NCBI GenBank assembly: GCA_026400435.1 | Contig: JAPLOZ010000021.1 | Location: 1 to 42,691 of the forward strand | Direction of reading: 5' to 3' | Length of the DNA stretch: 42,691 nt | Source: Hyphomicrobiales bacterium | GTDB taxonomy: Bacteria; Pseudomonadota; Alphaproteobacteria; Rhizobiales; Rhizobiaceae | Shown: positions 1 through 6,642 of the stretch, piece by piece | Layout: each line of letters starts with the position of its first letter | Position numbering within the stretch: the stretch's first letter is position 1 | Made by a program: the position numbers and the translations under genes | Notes under the pieces: model-generated | Seen by the model: the letters and a program-made list of their open reading frames with translations, nothing else | Databases searched by the model: none | Told to the model about the DNA's origin: nothing

Positions 1-627
1 CCATTGGGGTCGGCCGGTCAGCATCAACAGCCCATGGTTCTGGAAGAAGCGGATGAAAGCGCTTGCCGGGTAGCCCAGGATTGCCGAACAGGGAGCGGAC
101 CAGATCGCGCCGGCCATCGGCAGAAGATGGTCGTCCCTGAAGGCTGCCCCATATCGGCCGGTCTCGAGGTATTCTCCGAGCGTGTGCGAGGCTGGCAGCG
201 TTTCGATGTCTTCCGCGGCCGACCTGTAGAAGCGCATGACATCCCGCAGCATCGACCAGAAACGCGGATTGGCGATGTTGCGCCGCTGTGCAAACAGCCC
301 GCCGAGCCCAGTTCCCGAATACTCGAGCCGGCCGCTGTTGCGCGACACGGCGAAGGACATTGTCGACGGCTGCGTCGCAACCTCCAAGTGGGCAAACAAC
401 GCCTTGAGATTGGGATATGTCGCCTCGTTATAGACAATGAATCCCGTGTCGACGGGCAAGGGGTTTTGCGGTCCGCCGACAATCACCGTGTTGGAATGGC
501 CGCCAAGTCGACTATCGCGTTCATAGAGGACAACGTCATGTCTCTTGCCCAGCAGCCAGGCAGCCGACAGCCCTGAAATCCCGGCGCCGATGACCGCGAT
601 GCGCTTTCCCTTGTCGTTCCCGTGCAT
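1..627 (-). CDS. FAD-dependent amine-oxidase-like protein (COG2907), 3' end missing
   Basis: The reading frame starts at an ATG (627-625) and runs leftward off the window, so about 209 N-terminal residues are visible. They begin MHGNDKGKRIAVIGAGISGLSA, a Rossmann dinucleotide-binding GxGxxG motif, followed by a Y-E-R-D segment ending the FAD-binding beta-alpha-beta unit and a GGHSNT motif typical of COG2907 NAD/FAD-binding proteins. Family members sit beside ECF sigma/ChrR pairs in many alphaproteobacteria. In Rhodobacter sphaeroides, enzymes of furan fatty-acid formation (UfaD, UfaO, UfaM) have been linked to that response; equating this gene with one of them is my inference. It is transcribed divergently from the sigma factor, from its own ECF-type promoter at 668-697. 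The substrate is probably a phospholipid acyl chain. The C-terminal part cannot be judged. Confidence 0.85.
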   Translation of the reverse strand, partial: MHGNDKGKRIAVIGAGISGLSAAWLLGKRHDVVLYERDSRLGGHSNTVIVGGPQNPLPVDTGFIVYNEATYPNLKALFAHLEVATQPSTMSFAVSRNSGRLEYSGTGLGGLFAQRRNIANPRFWSMLRDVMRFYRSAAEDIETLPASHTLGEYLETGRYGAAFRDDHLLPMAGAIWSAPCSAILGYPASAFIRFFQNHGLLMLTGRPQW

Positions 628-667
628 TGCTAACCCCAGCCGGCCCGGCTTGCGCCGCATTTCGCAA

Positions 668-697
668 CAGATACGAGTCAAAATCGAAAATGGATCA
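668..697 (-). promoter_or_regulatory. ECF (RpoE/ChrR-type) promoter for the FAD oxidoreductase gene
   Basis: Read on the minus strand, TGATCC (697-692) is followed by exactly 18 bases and then TATCTG (673-668), preceded by CG. TGATCC is the known -35 element of R. sphaeroides RpoE promoters. The same -35, spacer and CGTAWCTG -10 recur in the opposite direction at 718-747. The expected transcription start is about 35 bases upstream of the ATG at 627. Confidence 0.75.
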
Positions 698-717
698 CGA
701 AAAACGGCAGAAAGCTG

Positions 718-747
718 TGATCCAAGTCGAACGATCGGGCGTAACTG
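718..747 (+). promoter_or_regulatory. ECF (RpoE/ChrR-type) autoregulatory promoter of the sigma-chrR operon
   Basis: TGATCC (718-723), an 18-base spacer and TAACTG (742-747) form a second ECF-type promoter upstream of the sigma factor start at 826. It points away from the matching element at 668-697. Self-activation is the usual arrangement for ECF sigma factors. The two -35 boxes are only 20 bases apart. Confidence 0.75.
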
Positions 748-825
748 GGATCGAAACGTAGGTGGAACGCCATCTGGCGCGCCGTCTTGCCAGTCGGGGC
801 ACGCTTGAACATATATTGCAGAGCG

Positions 826-1377
826 ATGGAGGATTTTGACCCTACCCGGCTGATCGCCCAGATCGCGGCGTCGCAGGATACTGCCGCGTTCGCGAAGCTG
901 TTCCAGCACTATGCTCCACGGGTGAAGGCTTTGATGATGCGCCGGGGCGCCAGCTCAGACAGGGCCGAGGATATGGCCCAGGAGACGCTGCTGCGGCTGT
1001 GGAACAAGGCAAGGCAATTCGACCCGGCCCGGGCAAGCCCTTCAGCCTGGGTTTACGCGATCGCTCGCAATGTGAGTGTCGATCTTGGCCGCCGCGAAGG
1101 GCGCGCGGCTGCCTGGATGAAGGAACAACGTGCCGAGGAGGAAGCCGATCCGTTCGAGCCCGAACAGTATCTGCTGATTGCCGAACGCGAGGATTCGGTT
1201 CGGTCGAAGATTGAGATGCTGCCGGCCGAACAACTGCGCGTGATCCGGCTGTCGTTCTTCGATGGGCTGGCACATTCGGAAATCGCCGAACTGCTTGGAT
1301 TGCCGCTTGGCACTGTCAAATCGCGAATAAGGCTTGCGCTTCAGAGATTGCGCGACGGACTTGGTGAACTGCAATGA
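826..1377 (+). CDS. rpoE: ECF sigma factor, RpoE/ChrR (ECF11-like) type
   Basis: A 183-residue group 4 sigma factor. Region 2 includes YAPRVKALMMRRGA and DMAQETLLRLWNKA, the sigma2 core and -10 recognition helix, roughly residues 26-70. Region 4 includes LPAEQLRVIRLSFFDGLAHSEIAELLGLPLGTVKSRIRLALQRLR, roughly residues 130-178, with the -35 helix-turn-helix. The start chosen is the ATG at 826, because the sigma2 homology begins just after it and longer in-frame starts add only an unrelated tail. The stop overlaps the chrR start (ATGA), as in sigma/anti-sigma operons. With ChrR it should respond to singlet oxygen or a related oxidant. The gene's own promoter carries the TGATCC -35 this subgroup recognises. 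Confidence 0.95.
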   Translation: MEDFDPTRLIAQIAASQDTAAFAKLFQHYAPRVKALMMRRGASSDRAEDMAQETLLRLWNKARQFDPARASPSAWVYAIARNVSVDLGRREGRAAAWMKEQRAEEEADPFEPEQYLLIAEREDSVRSKIEMLPAEQLRVIRLSFFDGLAHSEIAELLGLPLGTVKSRIRLALQRLRDGLGELQ

Positions 1378-1997
1378 TCAATAGCATAACCCATCACCCC
1401 TCGGACGAGACGCTTGCATCCCACGCGGCAGGTACGCTCGATGAAGCGCGCAGGCTGATCGTCGCGATGCATGTTGCACGCTGCCCGTCCTGCAAACAGG
1501 GTGTATCGCAGTTCGAGGCGGTCGGCGGTGCCCTGCTTGAAACTGCTCCGGTCGTTTCGCTGAAACCACGCGCCCTGGAAAATGCCTTGCGCATGATCGC
1601 CGAGGAAAGGGCTGCGTTCGAGACCGCTTCCGAGGACGATCCTCTCGGCAGCTATTCGCTGGGCCCTTGGCGATGGGTTGGCCCCGGGGTGCACCGGCGC
1701 AGCGTCTCGCTGCCGGAGATCGACGGAATAAAGGTCTTCATGTTGAAGGCGGCGCCGGGAACAAGGCTGCCGCATCACAAGCACCTGGGTTACGAGTGGA
1801 CCTACGTGCTGGAAGGTGCTTTCGAGCATGAACTGGGTCGTTACGGCCCAGGCGACTTCGATGAAGCCGACGAGACAATGGAACACAAGCCTACCGTTTG
1901 CGACGGGCCGCCGTGCATTTGCATCGTCGCACTGAGGGGCGGCATCGCTTTGCAGAGCAGGCTCGGCCGTATTCTGCAGCCGCTCGTCAAGCTTTGA
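1374..1997 (+). CDS. chrR: ChrR-type zinc anti-sigma factor with cupin domain
   Basis: A 207-residue cytoplasmic anti-sigma protein translationally coupled to the ECF sigma gene. The N-terminal anti-sigma domain carries the zinc motif H-x3-C-x2-C (HVARCPSC, about residues 32-39), with a further His near residue 7 (ITHHPSDE). The C-terminal half is a cupin, with HHKH (about 138-141), E (YEWTYVLEG) and a later H (MEHKP), all potential zinc ligands. In R. sphaeroides the N-terminal domain binds sigma-E and the cupin domain is needed for release in the presence of singlet oxygen. Length and motif order match that family, so the role is assigned with high confidence. The exact signal is taken from the homologue. 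Confidence 0.93.
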   Translation: MINSITHHPSDETLASHAAGTLDEARRLIVAMHVARCPSCKQGVSQFEAVGGALLETAPVVSLKPRALENALRMIAEERAAFETASEDDPLGSYSLGPWRWVGPGVHRRSVSLPEIDGIKVFMLKAAPGTRLPHHKHLGYEWTYVLEGAFEHELGRYGPGDFDEADETMEHKPTVCDGPPCICIVALRGGIALQSRLGRILQPLVKL

Positions 1998-2010
1998 CGC
2001 GACCCTTGCC

Positions 2011-2811
2011 GTGAACCTCGCGGATTTCATCCTGACGATTGCCTGCGTCGCCGCCGCAATGTGCGCCGGCATGACGTTTGCCTGGATGTGTTGGCGCGCG
2101 ACCCGCAATTCTGGCTGGATTGATACCGTTTGGACCTTCAGCATCGGCATCGTCGGACTGGTTGGCGACGCGGTGCCCCCGACCGGCCTTGCGGCGTCTG
2201 GCTCGCGCCGGGCCGTCGTGGCGGCTTTCGCCTTGGCGTGGGCGCTGCGGCTCGGCCTGCATATCGCGCGGCGGACACGCGGGATCACCGACGATCCACG
2301 CTACGCCAGGATGCTGAGCGGTTGGGGCGCGGATGCATCGCGACAGATGTTCTTCATGGTCCAGAAGCAGGCGCTGGTCAGCATCCCGTTCGGCCTTGCA
2401 ATGGTGCTTGCAGCAGCGAATCCGGAGCCTGGGCTGCGGCCACAGGATTGGCTTGCGGTCCTGATTTTTGCGATCGCGGTCGTCGGCGAGGCGGTAGCAG
2501 ACACGCAGCTGCGCCGCTTCTCCACTGATCCGGCAAACCGCGGCAAAGTCTGCGATGTCGGGCTTTGGAGCTGGTCGCGCCATCCGAACTATTTCTTCGA
2601 GTGGCTGGGCTGGCTGGCGTATCCGCTGCTTGCCATTGGCGGTTGGGAATGGGGCTGGCTCGCGCTCGCCGCGCCCGCCTGCATGTATTGGCTGCTCGTT
2701 CACGTCTCGGGCGTGCCGCCTCTGGAAATGCACATGGTCGCCACCAGAGGAGACGCATACCGGGCGTACCAGGCGCGGACGAACGCATTTTTTCCCGCCC
2801 CGCCGCGCTAA
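2011..2811 (+). CDS. DUF1295 membrane protein (steroid 5-alpha-reductase-like fold)
   Basis: A 266-residue integral membrane protein with about seven hydrophobic segments, starting at a GTG 14 bases after chrR. The C-terminal part has the family signature WSWSRHPNYFFEWLGWLAYP (about residues 188-207) and ends with GDAYRAYQARTNAFFP. This resembles the substrate/cofactor end of steroid 5-alpha-reductase and isoprenylcysteine methyltransferase folds. DUF1295 genes commonly accompany the sigma/ChrR/methyltransferase set. It probably acts on membrane lipid, perhaps as a reductase or oxygen-using enzyme in fatty-acid modification. That role is inferred from context and no reaction is proven by the sequence. 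It is co-transcribed with rpoE-chrR. Confidence 0.85.
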   Translation: MNLADFILTIACVAAAMCAGMTFAWMCWRATRNSGWIDTVWTFSIGIVGLVGDAVPPTGLAASGSRRAVVAAFALAWALRLGLHIARRTRGITDDPRYARMLSGWGADASRQMFFMVQKQALVSIPFGLAMVLAAANPEPGLRPQDWLAVLIFAIAVVGEAVADTQLRRFSTDPANRGKVCDVGLWSWSRHPNYFFEWLGWLAYPLLAIGGWEWGWLALAAPACMYWLLVHVSGVPPLEMHMVATRGDAYRAYQARTNAFFPAPPR

Positions 2812-2824
2812 GGGAGTATCACAT

Positions 2825-3850
2825 ATGGGCCTGATCGACCGCACCACGCAGCTTGGCGAAGCCATCGCCTGGCCCGATGCGGTGCTGAAAAGCGGGATCG
2901 GCCTTTTGGTTGCCCGCACCGACCGTCGGCTGAAAGGCGCACCGTCCGGGAGCGGTCGCTCCTTTGCGGACGCCATGGCCGACTATCCGATCGCGATCCA
3001 CACCGCCGACGCCAACACGCAGCACTATGAACTGCCGGAGCGCTTTTTCGGCCTCGTGCTGGGACCACGGCGCAAATACTCGTCCTGCCTGTTCCCGGCA
3101 GCCGACACCTCGCTGCGCGAGGCCGAGGAGATCGCGCTTTCCGTTACGGCGGAACATGCCGACCTGATCGACGGACAGGCAATACTCGAACTCGGCTGCG
3201 GCTGGGGATCCCTGTCGCTCTGGATGGCCGAGCACTTTCCGAACGCGCGCATCACCAGCGTCTCCAACTCGCGCACGCAGCGCGCCTATATCGTTGGAGA
3301 GGCCGCACGCCGCAGCCTTGCGAACCTGACCGTGCTGACGGCCGACATGAACGACTTTTCCACCGACAAACTGTTCGATCGGGTCGTTTCCGTGGAAATG
3401 TTCGAGCATATGGCGAACTGGCGTTTGCTGCTGGGGCGCTTGAAGGGATGGCTGGCGAAGGACGGCCGCGCGTTCATCCACGTATTCAGCCACGTCAATG
3501 CGCCTTACCGCTTCGACGTCGGCAACCGGGCCGACTGGATAGCCCAGCACTTCTTCACCGGCGGAATCATGCCGAGCCACGCGTTGATCAACGAGTTTCC
3601 GGAAAGCTTCAGCGTCGAGCGTGAGTGGCGCTGGAGCGGCGAACACTACCGCCGCACGGCCGATGCATGGCTGGCCAATTACGACGCCAATGCCGTCGAC
3701 ATCGACCGAATCCTGCAGGAGGTGTACGGCAAGGGCGCGGCGCTCTGGCGTCGCCGTTGGCGGTTGTTCTTTCTGGCGACGTCAGGTCTGTTCGGGCACG
3801 CCGGTGGCGCAGCGTGGGGCATCAGCCACTACCGGCTCAAGCCTTCCTGA
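2825..3850 (+). CDS. SAM-dependent methyltransferase, cyclopropane-fatty-acid-synthase family
   Basis: A 341-residue protein. The start at 2825 is supported by AAGGGAG at about 2811-2817. The SAM-binding motif is LELGCGWGSLSLWMAE (about residues 118-133), followed by the family's SNSRTQR and SVEMFEHM motifs. The YSSCLFP segment upstream corresponds to the YSCAYW region of CFA synthase. Length and motifs fit the branch that includes fatty-acyl methylases such as UfaM/FufM as well as plant-like coclaurine N-methyltransferases. Position behind rpoE-chrR-DUF1295 favours methylation of unsaturated phospholipid acyl chains during oxidative stress, possibly towards methylated or furan fatty acids. 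Which acyl position is used cannot be read from the sequence. Confidence 0.88.
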   Translation: MGLIDRTTQLGEAIAWPDAVLKSGIGLLVARTDRRLKGAPSGSGRSFADAMADYPIAIHTADANTQHYELPERFFGLVLGPRRKYSSCLFPAADTSLREAEEIALSVTAEHADLIDGQAILELGCGWGSLSLWMAEHFPNARITSVSNSRTQRAYIVGEAARRSLANLTVLTADMNDFSTDKLFDRVVSVEMFEHMANWRLLLGRLKGWLAKDGRAFIHVFSHVNAPYRFDVGNRADWIAQHFFTGGIMPSHALINEFPESFSVEREWRWSGEHYRRTADAWLANYDANAVDIDRILQEVYGKGAALWRRRWRLFFLATSGLFGHAGGAAWGISHYRLKPS

Positions 3851-3859
3851 GACGACGCA

Positions 3860-4261
3860 TCACGCGCCGAACCAGCGCGCGGCTTGATACGCCGCCAATG
3901 ACATCACCGCGGCCGAGAACGTGCCGTAGGCGAGGTCGACCAAAGTGACCTGCAACGTCCATTTGCGTAACGTCGCGTAGTTTGTCAGGTCGTAGGTGGC
4001 GTACGCCAGAAACCCGAACAGCGCACCATGGGCGAGCGCAGTGCCCGCTGATCCGTTCTGCAGAGCTGGCATGGCGGCAAAAACGACAATTCCCACCGGG
4101 TACAACAGATAGAAGACGGCTGCGGGACCGAGCCGCAGCTTGTCGAGCATCGTCTCGCCCAGTGCCGGCCGATAGAGACGACCTGCCATGGTCGTCAGCC
4201 AAACAGCATCGAGTATCCCGAAAACGATCAGCGCAGAGACGTATCCAGCGAGGGGGCTCAT
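3860..4261 (-). CDS. DUF2177 family small membrane protein
   Basis: A 133-residue hydrophobic protein with about four membrane helices. It begins MSPLAGYVSALIVFGILDAVWLTTM and contains FLAYATYDLTNYATLRKWTLQVTLVDLAYG, characteristic of DUF2177. An upstream in-frame ATG at 4276 is less likely: GGAAGG lies 8 bases before the ATG at 4261, and the predicted transcript would begin almost at 4276. It is convergent with the methyltransferase gene and has an ECF-type promoter at 4285-4314, so it belongs to the same stress response. Its biochemical role is unknown. DUF2177 genes recur next to this cluster in related bacteria. Confidence 0.88.
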   Translation of the reverse strand: MSPLAGYVSALIVFGILDAVWLTTMAGRLYRPALGETMLDKLRLGPAAVFYLLYPVGIVVFAAMPALQNGSAGTALAHGALFGFLAYATYDLTNYATLRKWTLQVTLVDLAYGTFSAAVMSLAAYQAARWFGA

Positions 4262-4284
4262 GTTGTCACCTTCCATTCAATGTG

Positions 4285-4314
4285 GCGTTACGCGCAGGCG
4301 GCGGATTTGGATCA
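4285..4314 (-). promoter_or_regulatory. ECF-type promoter for the DUF2177 gene
   Basis: On the minus strand TGATCC (4314-4309) is followed by 18 bases and TAACGC (4290-4285), preceded by GCG. This is the same -35 and spacing as the two promoters at 668-747. The predicted start near 4279 gives a short leader to the ATG at 4261. Confidence 0.7.
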
Positions 4315-4477
4315 GACAGCCGTCGCCTCGACAATGACCATAGATGTCGCGGATGCGGACCTCCCCACCAGTTCCGGACGCGCCAGATGCAGAATTTCAA
4401 AGCCAGCTTCGCCGCCCATCGGCCGGAAACTTGCAGAAAACGACGATGCATTTCTGGCGACGGTTGGCCTCCCGGTG

Positions 4478-4487
4478 GAAACGATAT
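4478..4487. promoter_or_regulatory. Possible auxiliary LacI-family operator
   Basis: GAAACGATAT is identical to the box at 4598-4607 and to the one at 18395-18404. It lies 120 bases upstream of the promoter operator, a distance compatible with DNA looping. No clear promoter surrounds it, so its role is uncertain. Confidence 0.4.
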
Positions 4488-4582
4488 AGCCATTGGAAAA
4501 TGGGTTAGACATAGAATTGTATAATTTTATCAAGTGGTTAGAGGACCGCACCATCTCATAGCGCAATCCGCCTCGGAGTTTC

Positions 4583-4610
4583 TTGACTCAATTCTCGGAA
4601 ACGATATTAT
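4583..4610 (+). promoter_or_regulatory. Sigma-70 promoter with embedded LacI-type operator
   Basis: TTGACT (4583-4588), a 16-base spacer and TATTAT (4605-4610) form a strong candidate promoter for the SDR/ABC operon. The operator-like GAAACGATAT (4598-4607) overlaps the spacer and the -10. That position would let the repressor block RNA polymerase directly. Confidence 0.65.
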
Positions 4611-4653
4611 TTTTCGGATCGCCACTCGGCAGTCGCTGACGCGGAGACATGCA

Positions 4654-5421
4654 ATGCGAGGCCTGCGGACGAAAGTGGCGGCGGTGACCGGGGCCGGTTC
4701 AGGGATAGGCCAGGCCGTTGCCGAAAGATTGGCCGAGGAAGGCTGCAGGGTTGCAGTGCTCGACTGGAACGGATCGGGCGCGCAGGCGACCGTCGACCGT
4801 ATCCACAAGGCAGGCGGCGAGGCCATAGCCATAGTCGCCGACGTCAGCGACGAACCTCAGGTGAAGTCCGCTTTCGAAAAAATCGTCGAACACTTCGGCA
4901 GGCTGGACATCCTCGTCTCCAATGCGGGGATTTTTTCCGCGGAGCGAGACGGCAAGGTGGATGACCTGCCCAAGGCCGTGTGGGACGAGATCGTCGGCGT
5001 CAACCTGACCGGCATGTACCTGAGTTGCAAGCACGGCGTGGCCGCGATCAAGGCCACCGCCGGCAAGGGCGCCGTGGTGCTGACGGGATCGCCGACAGGC
5101 ATGTCCGGGTGCACGCCTGCCAACATCGCCTACGGCTCGAGCAAGGGTGGCGTTCACGGCCTGTCGCGCGTCATGGCTGTCGATCACGCGCCGGAAGGCA
5201 TCCGCGTCAATGTCGTGGTGCCGGGCTTCACGCTGACGCCGATCGTGCGCGAACTGGTGGCGGACCCGAAGGTCTATGAGTGGCAGGTCCAGAACATCCC
5301 GTTGAGGCGCGGCGCCGAACCTGCCGAAATCGCAGGTGCGGTGGCTTTCCTGGCGTCCGACGACGCTTCCTACATGACGGGGTCTTTCATGTTCGTGGAT
5401 GGAGGCCTGACCGCGATCTGA
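4654..5421 (+). CDS. Short-chain dehydrogenase/reductase (SDR), sugar/polyol type
   Basis: A 255-residue classical SDR. It has the cofactor motif TGAGSGIG near residue 13, SNAG for the structural NNAG motif, a catalytic YGSSK (Y-x3-K) and the C-terminal FMFVDGG segment. The acidic residue after beta-2 (VLDWNGS) suggests NAD+ preference. The ATG at 4654 was chosen because the Rossmann fold begins at once and GGAG lies upstream; longer frames add a non-homologous tail. It heads an operon with a ribose-type ABC transporter, so it probably oxidises the imported sugar or its acid derivative. The exact substrate cannot be predicted. Confidence 0.88.
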   Translation: MRGLRTKVAAVTGAGSGIGQAVAERLAEEGCRVAVLDWNGSGAQATVDRIHKAGGEAIAIVADVSDEPQVKSAFEKIVEHFGRLDILVSNAGIFSAERDGKVDDLPKAVWDEIVGVNLTGMYLSCKHGVAAIKATAGKGAVVLTGSPTGMSGCTPANIAYGSSKGGVHGLSRVMAVDHAPEGIRVNVVVPGFTLTPIVRELVADPKVYEWQVQNIPLRRGAEPAEIAGAVAFLASDDASYMTGSFMFVDGGLTAI

Positions 5422-5499
5422 CGGAACGCGAGGGCCTTGAGGAGGGCATTCGCGAAACGGGACACGAAGCAACGGAAATCAAGGGAGGAAGATTTGAAA

Positions 5500-6564
5500 A
5501 TGACCAGAAATTCGAAGACGCTTCTGCTCGGCGCATTCGCGCTTGCGCTGGGTGTATCCACGGCATCGGCGCAGGACGTCACCATAGGCTTCGTTGCCCA
5601 CGCCCAGGGTGACCCGTTTGTCCAACAGATCCAGGACGGAGCCCAGGCCGCCGCCAACGACCTTGGCGTCAAACTTGTCGTCGCCCAGCAGGCCGGCGGC
5701 GCGCCTGAAGGCCAGCTGAAGCTGGTGCAGAACTTTGCCAACTCCGGCGCCCAGGGCATCGCCACATCCGTACCCGGCGAGTCCATGGCCAAGGGCCTGA
5801 ACGAGATCATCGACAGCGGCGTGCCGATCGTTCAGTTCAATCTCCTGTCGACAGCGGTCAATGCACCGTATGTCGGCGAGAAATCGGTGGAAAGCGGCCG
5901 CGTTCTCGGCAAGATGATCGTCGAGAAGCTCGGTGGCGCCGAGGCCAAGGGCACCGTGATACTGGGCAACTGCTTCCCCGGCTTCCCGGTCCTCGAAAAC
6001 CGCGCCAAGGGCGTTCAGGAATCGTTGAAGGCGGCGCCCGGGCTCAATGTCATCGGCCCGTTCGACGTCAAGGTTTCGGCGGTCGACAATTTCAATCGCT
6101 GGGAGCAGCTCTATGGCGCCAACCCGGAAGCGGTTGCGCTGATCGGTCTTTGCGCGCCGGATGTGACGAGCCTCGGCAAGCTGAACGCAGCCAATGGCGA
6201 CAAGTTCGTTGCCGGCGGCTATGATCTCACGGAGCTTAACCTGAAGGCGATCAAGGAAGGCCATGCCTATGTGACGATCGGCCAGAGCGCCTTCGTTCAG
6301 GGCTACCTCCCGGTCGCCCTCCTGGTCAACGCGGTCAAGAATGGCGCCAAGCTTGGCTCGGGGTTCCACAATTCGGGCGCTCAGATCGTCACGGCCGACA
6401 GCGTCGATATGGGCAACGGCCTGAAGCCGATCTCCTTCGATGAGGCACAGAAGCTCGCGGCCGATCCTGCGGCCACCATCGAGTACTACAAGCCCTGGAC
6501 GCAATCGCTGACCGCCGAGATCCTGTCGGCGGCGCCGCAGCCGATTTCCGCGGAATCCGAATGA
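5500..6564 (+). CDS. Periplasmic sugar-binding protein, ribose/CUT2 type
   Basis: A 354-residue ABC substrate-binding protein. A Sec signal peptide spans about residues 1-24 (LLLGAFALALGVSTASA, cleavage before QDVTIGF). The mature part is a periplasmic-binding fold of the RbsB/XylF kind, with VAHAQGDPFVQQIQDGAQAAANDLGV at the start and GGYDLTELNLKAIKEGHAYVTIGQ near the hinge. AAGGGAGGAA lies just upstream; a TTG at 5494 is a possible alternative start. It captures the ligand for the ATPase and permease that follow. A strong hairpin at 6591-6612 after the stop probably keeps this gene's transcript more abundant than that of the transporter. Confidence 0.9.
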   Translation: MTRNSKTLLLGAFALALGVSTASAQDVTIGFVAHAQGDPFVQQIQDGAQAAANDLGVKLVVAQQAGGAPEGQLKLVQNFANSGAQGIATSVPGESMAKGLNEIIDSGVPIVQFNLLSTAVNAPYVGEKSVESGRVLGKMIVEKLGGAEAKGTVILGNCFPGFPVLENRAKGVQESLKAAPGLNVIGPFDVKVSAVDNFNRWEQLYGANPEAVALIGLCAPDVTSLGKLNAANGDKFVAGGYDLTELNLKAIKEGHAYVTIGQSAFVQGYLPVALLVNAVKNGAKLGSGFHNSGAQIVTADSVDMGNGLKPISFDEAQKLAADPAATIEYYKPWTQSLTAEILSAAPQPISAESE

Positions 6565-6590
6565 CTTTTCGGGTGATCTGATCCTCGAAC

Positions 6591-6617
6591 GGGGGCGACA
6601 AACATCGCCCCCGTCTT
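6591..6617 (+). terminator. Intrinsic-terminator-like hairpin inside the operon
   Basis: GGGGGCGA (6591-6598) pairs with TCGCCCCC (6605-6612) around a 6-base loop, followed by GTCTTTTATT. It sits between the binding-protein and ATPase genes. It is probably a partial terminator or 3'-end stabiliser that sets gene dosage within the operon. Confidence 0.7.
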
Positions 6618-6642
6618 TTATTCAACCGTACGCTGGTAAGGC

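Larger units (their letters stand above)
4262..4653. other. Intergenic region with no gene seen
   Basis: These 392 bases separate the stress module from the first sugar-transport operon. They hold the ECF promoter of DUF2177 (4285-4314), an AT-rich stretch around 4500-4530, and two GAAACGATAT boxes (4478-4487 and 4598-4607). The second lies inside a good sigma-70 promoter. No convincing short gene or RNA was seen. Confidence 0.6.

Noticed and set aside
6591..6617. End-of-operon terminator
   Set aside because: The ATPase and permease that the binding protein needs follow directly and no new promoter is evident, so complete termination here is unlikely; partial termination or mRNA stabilisation fits better.
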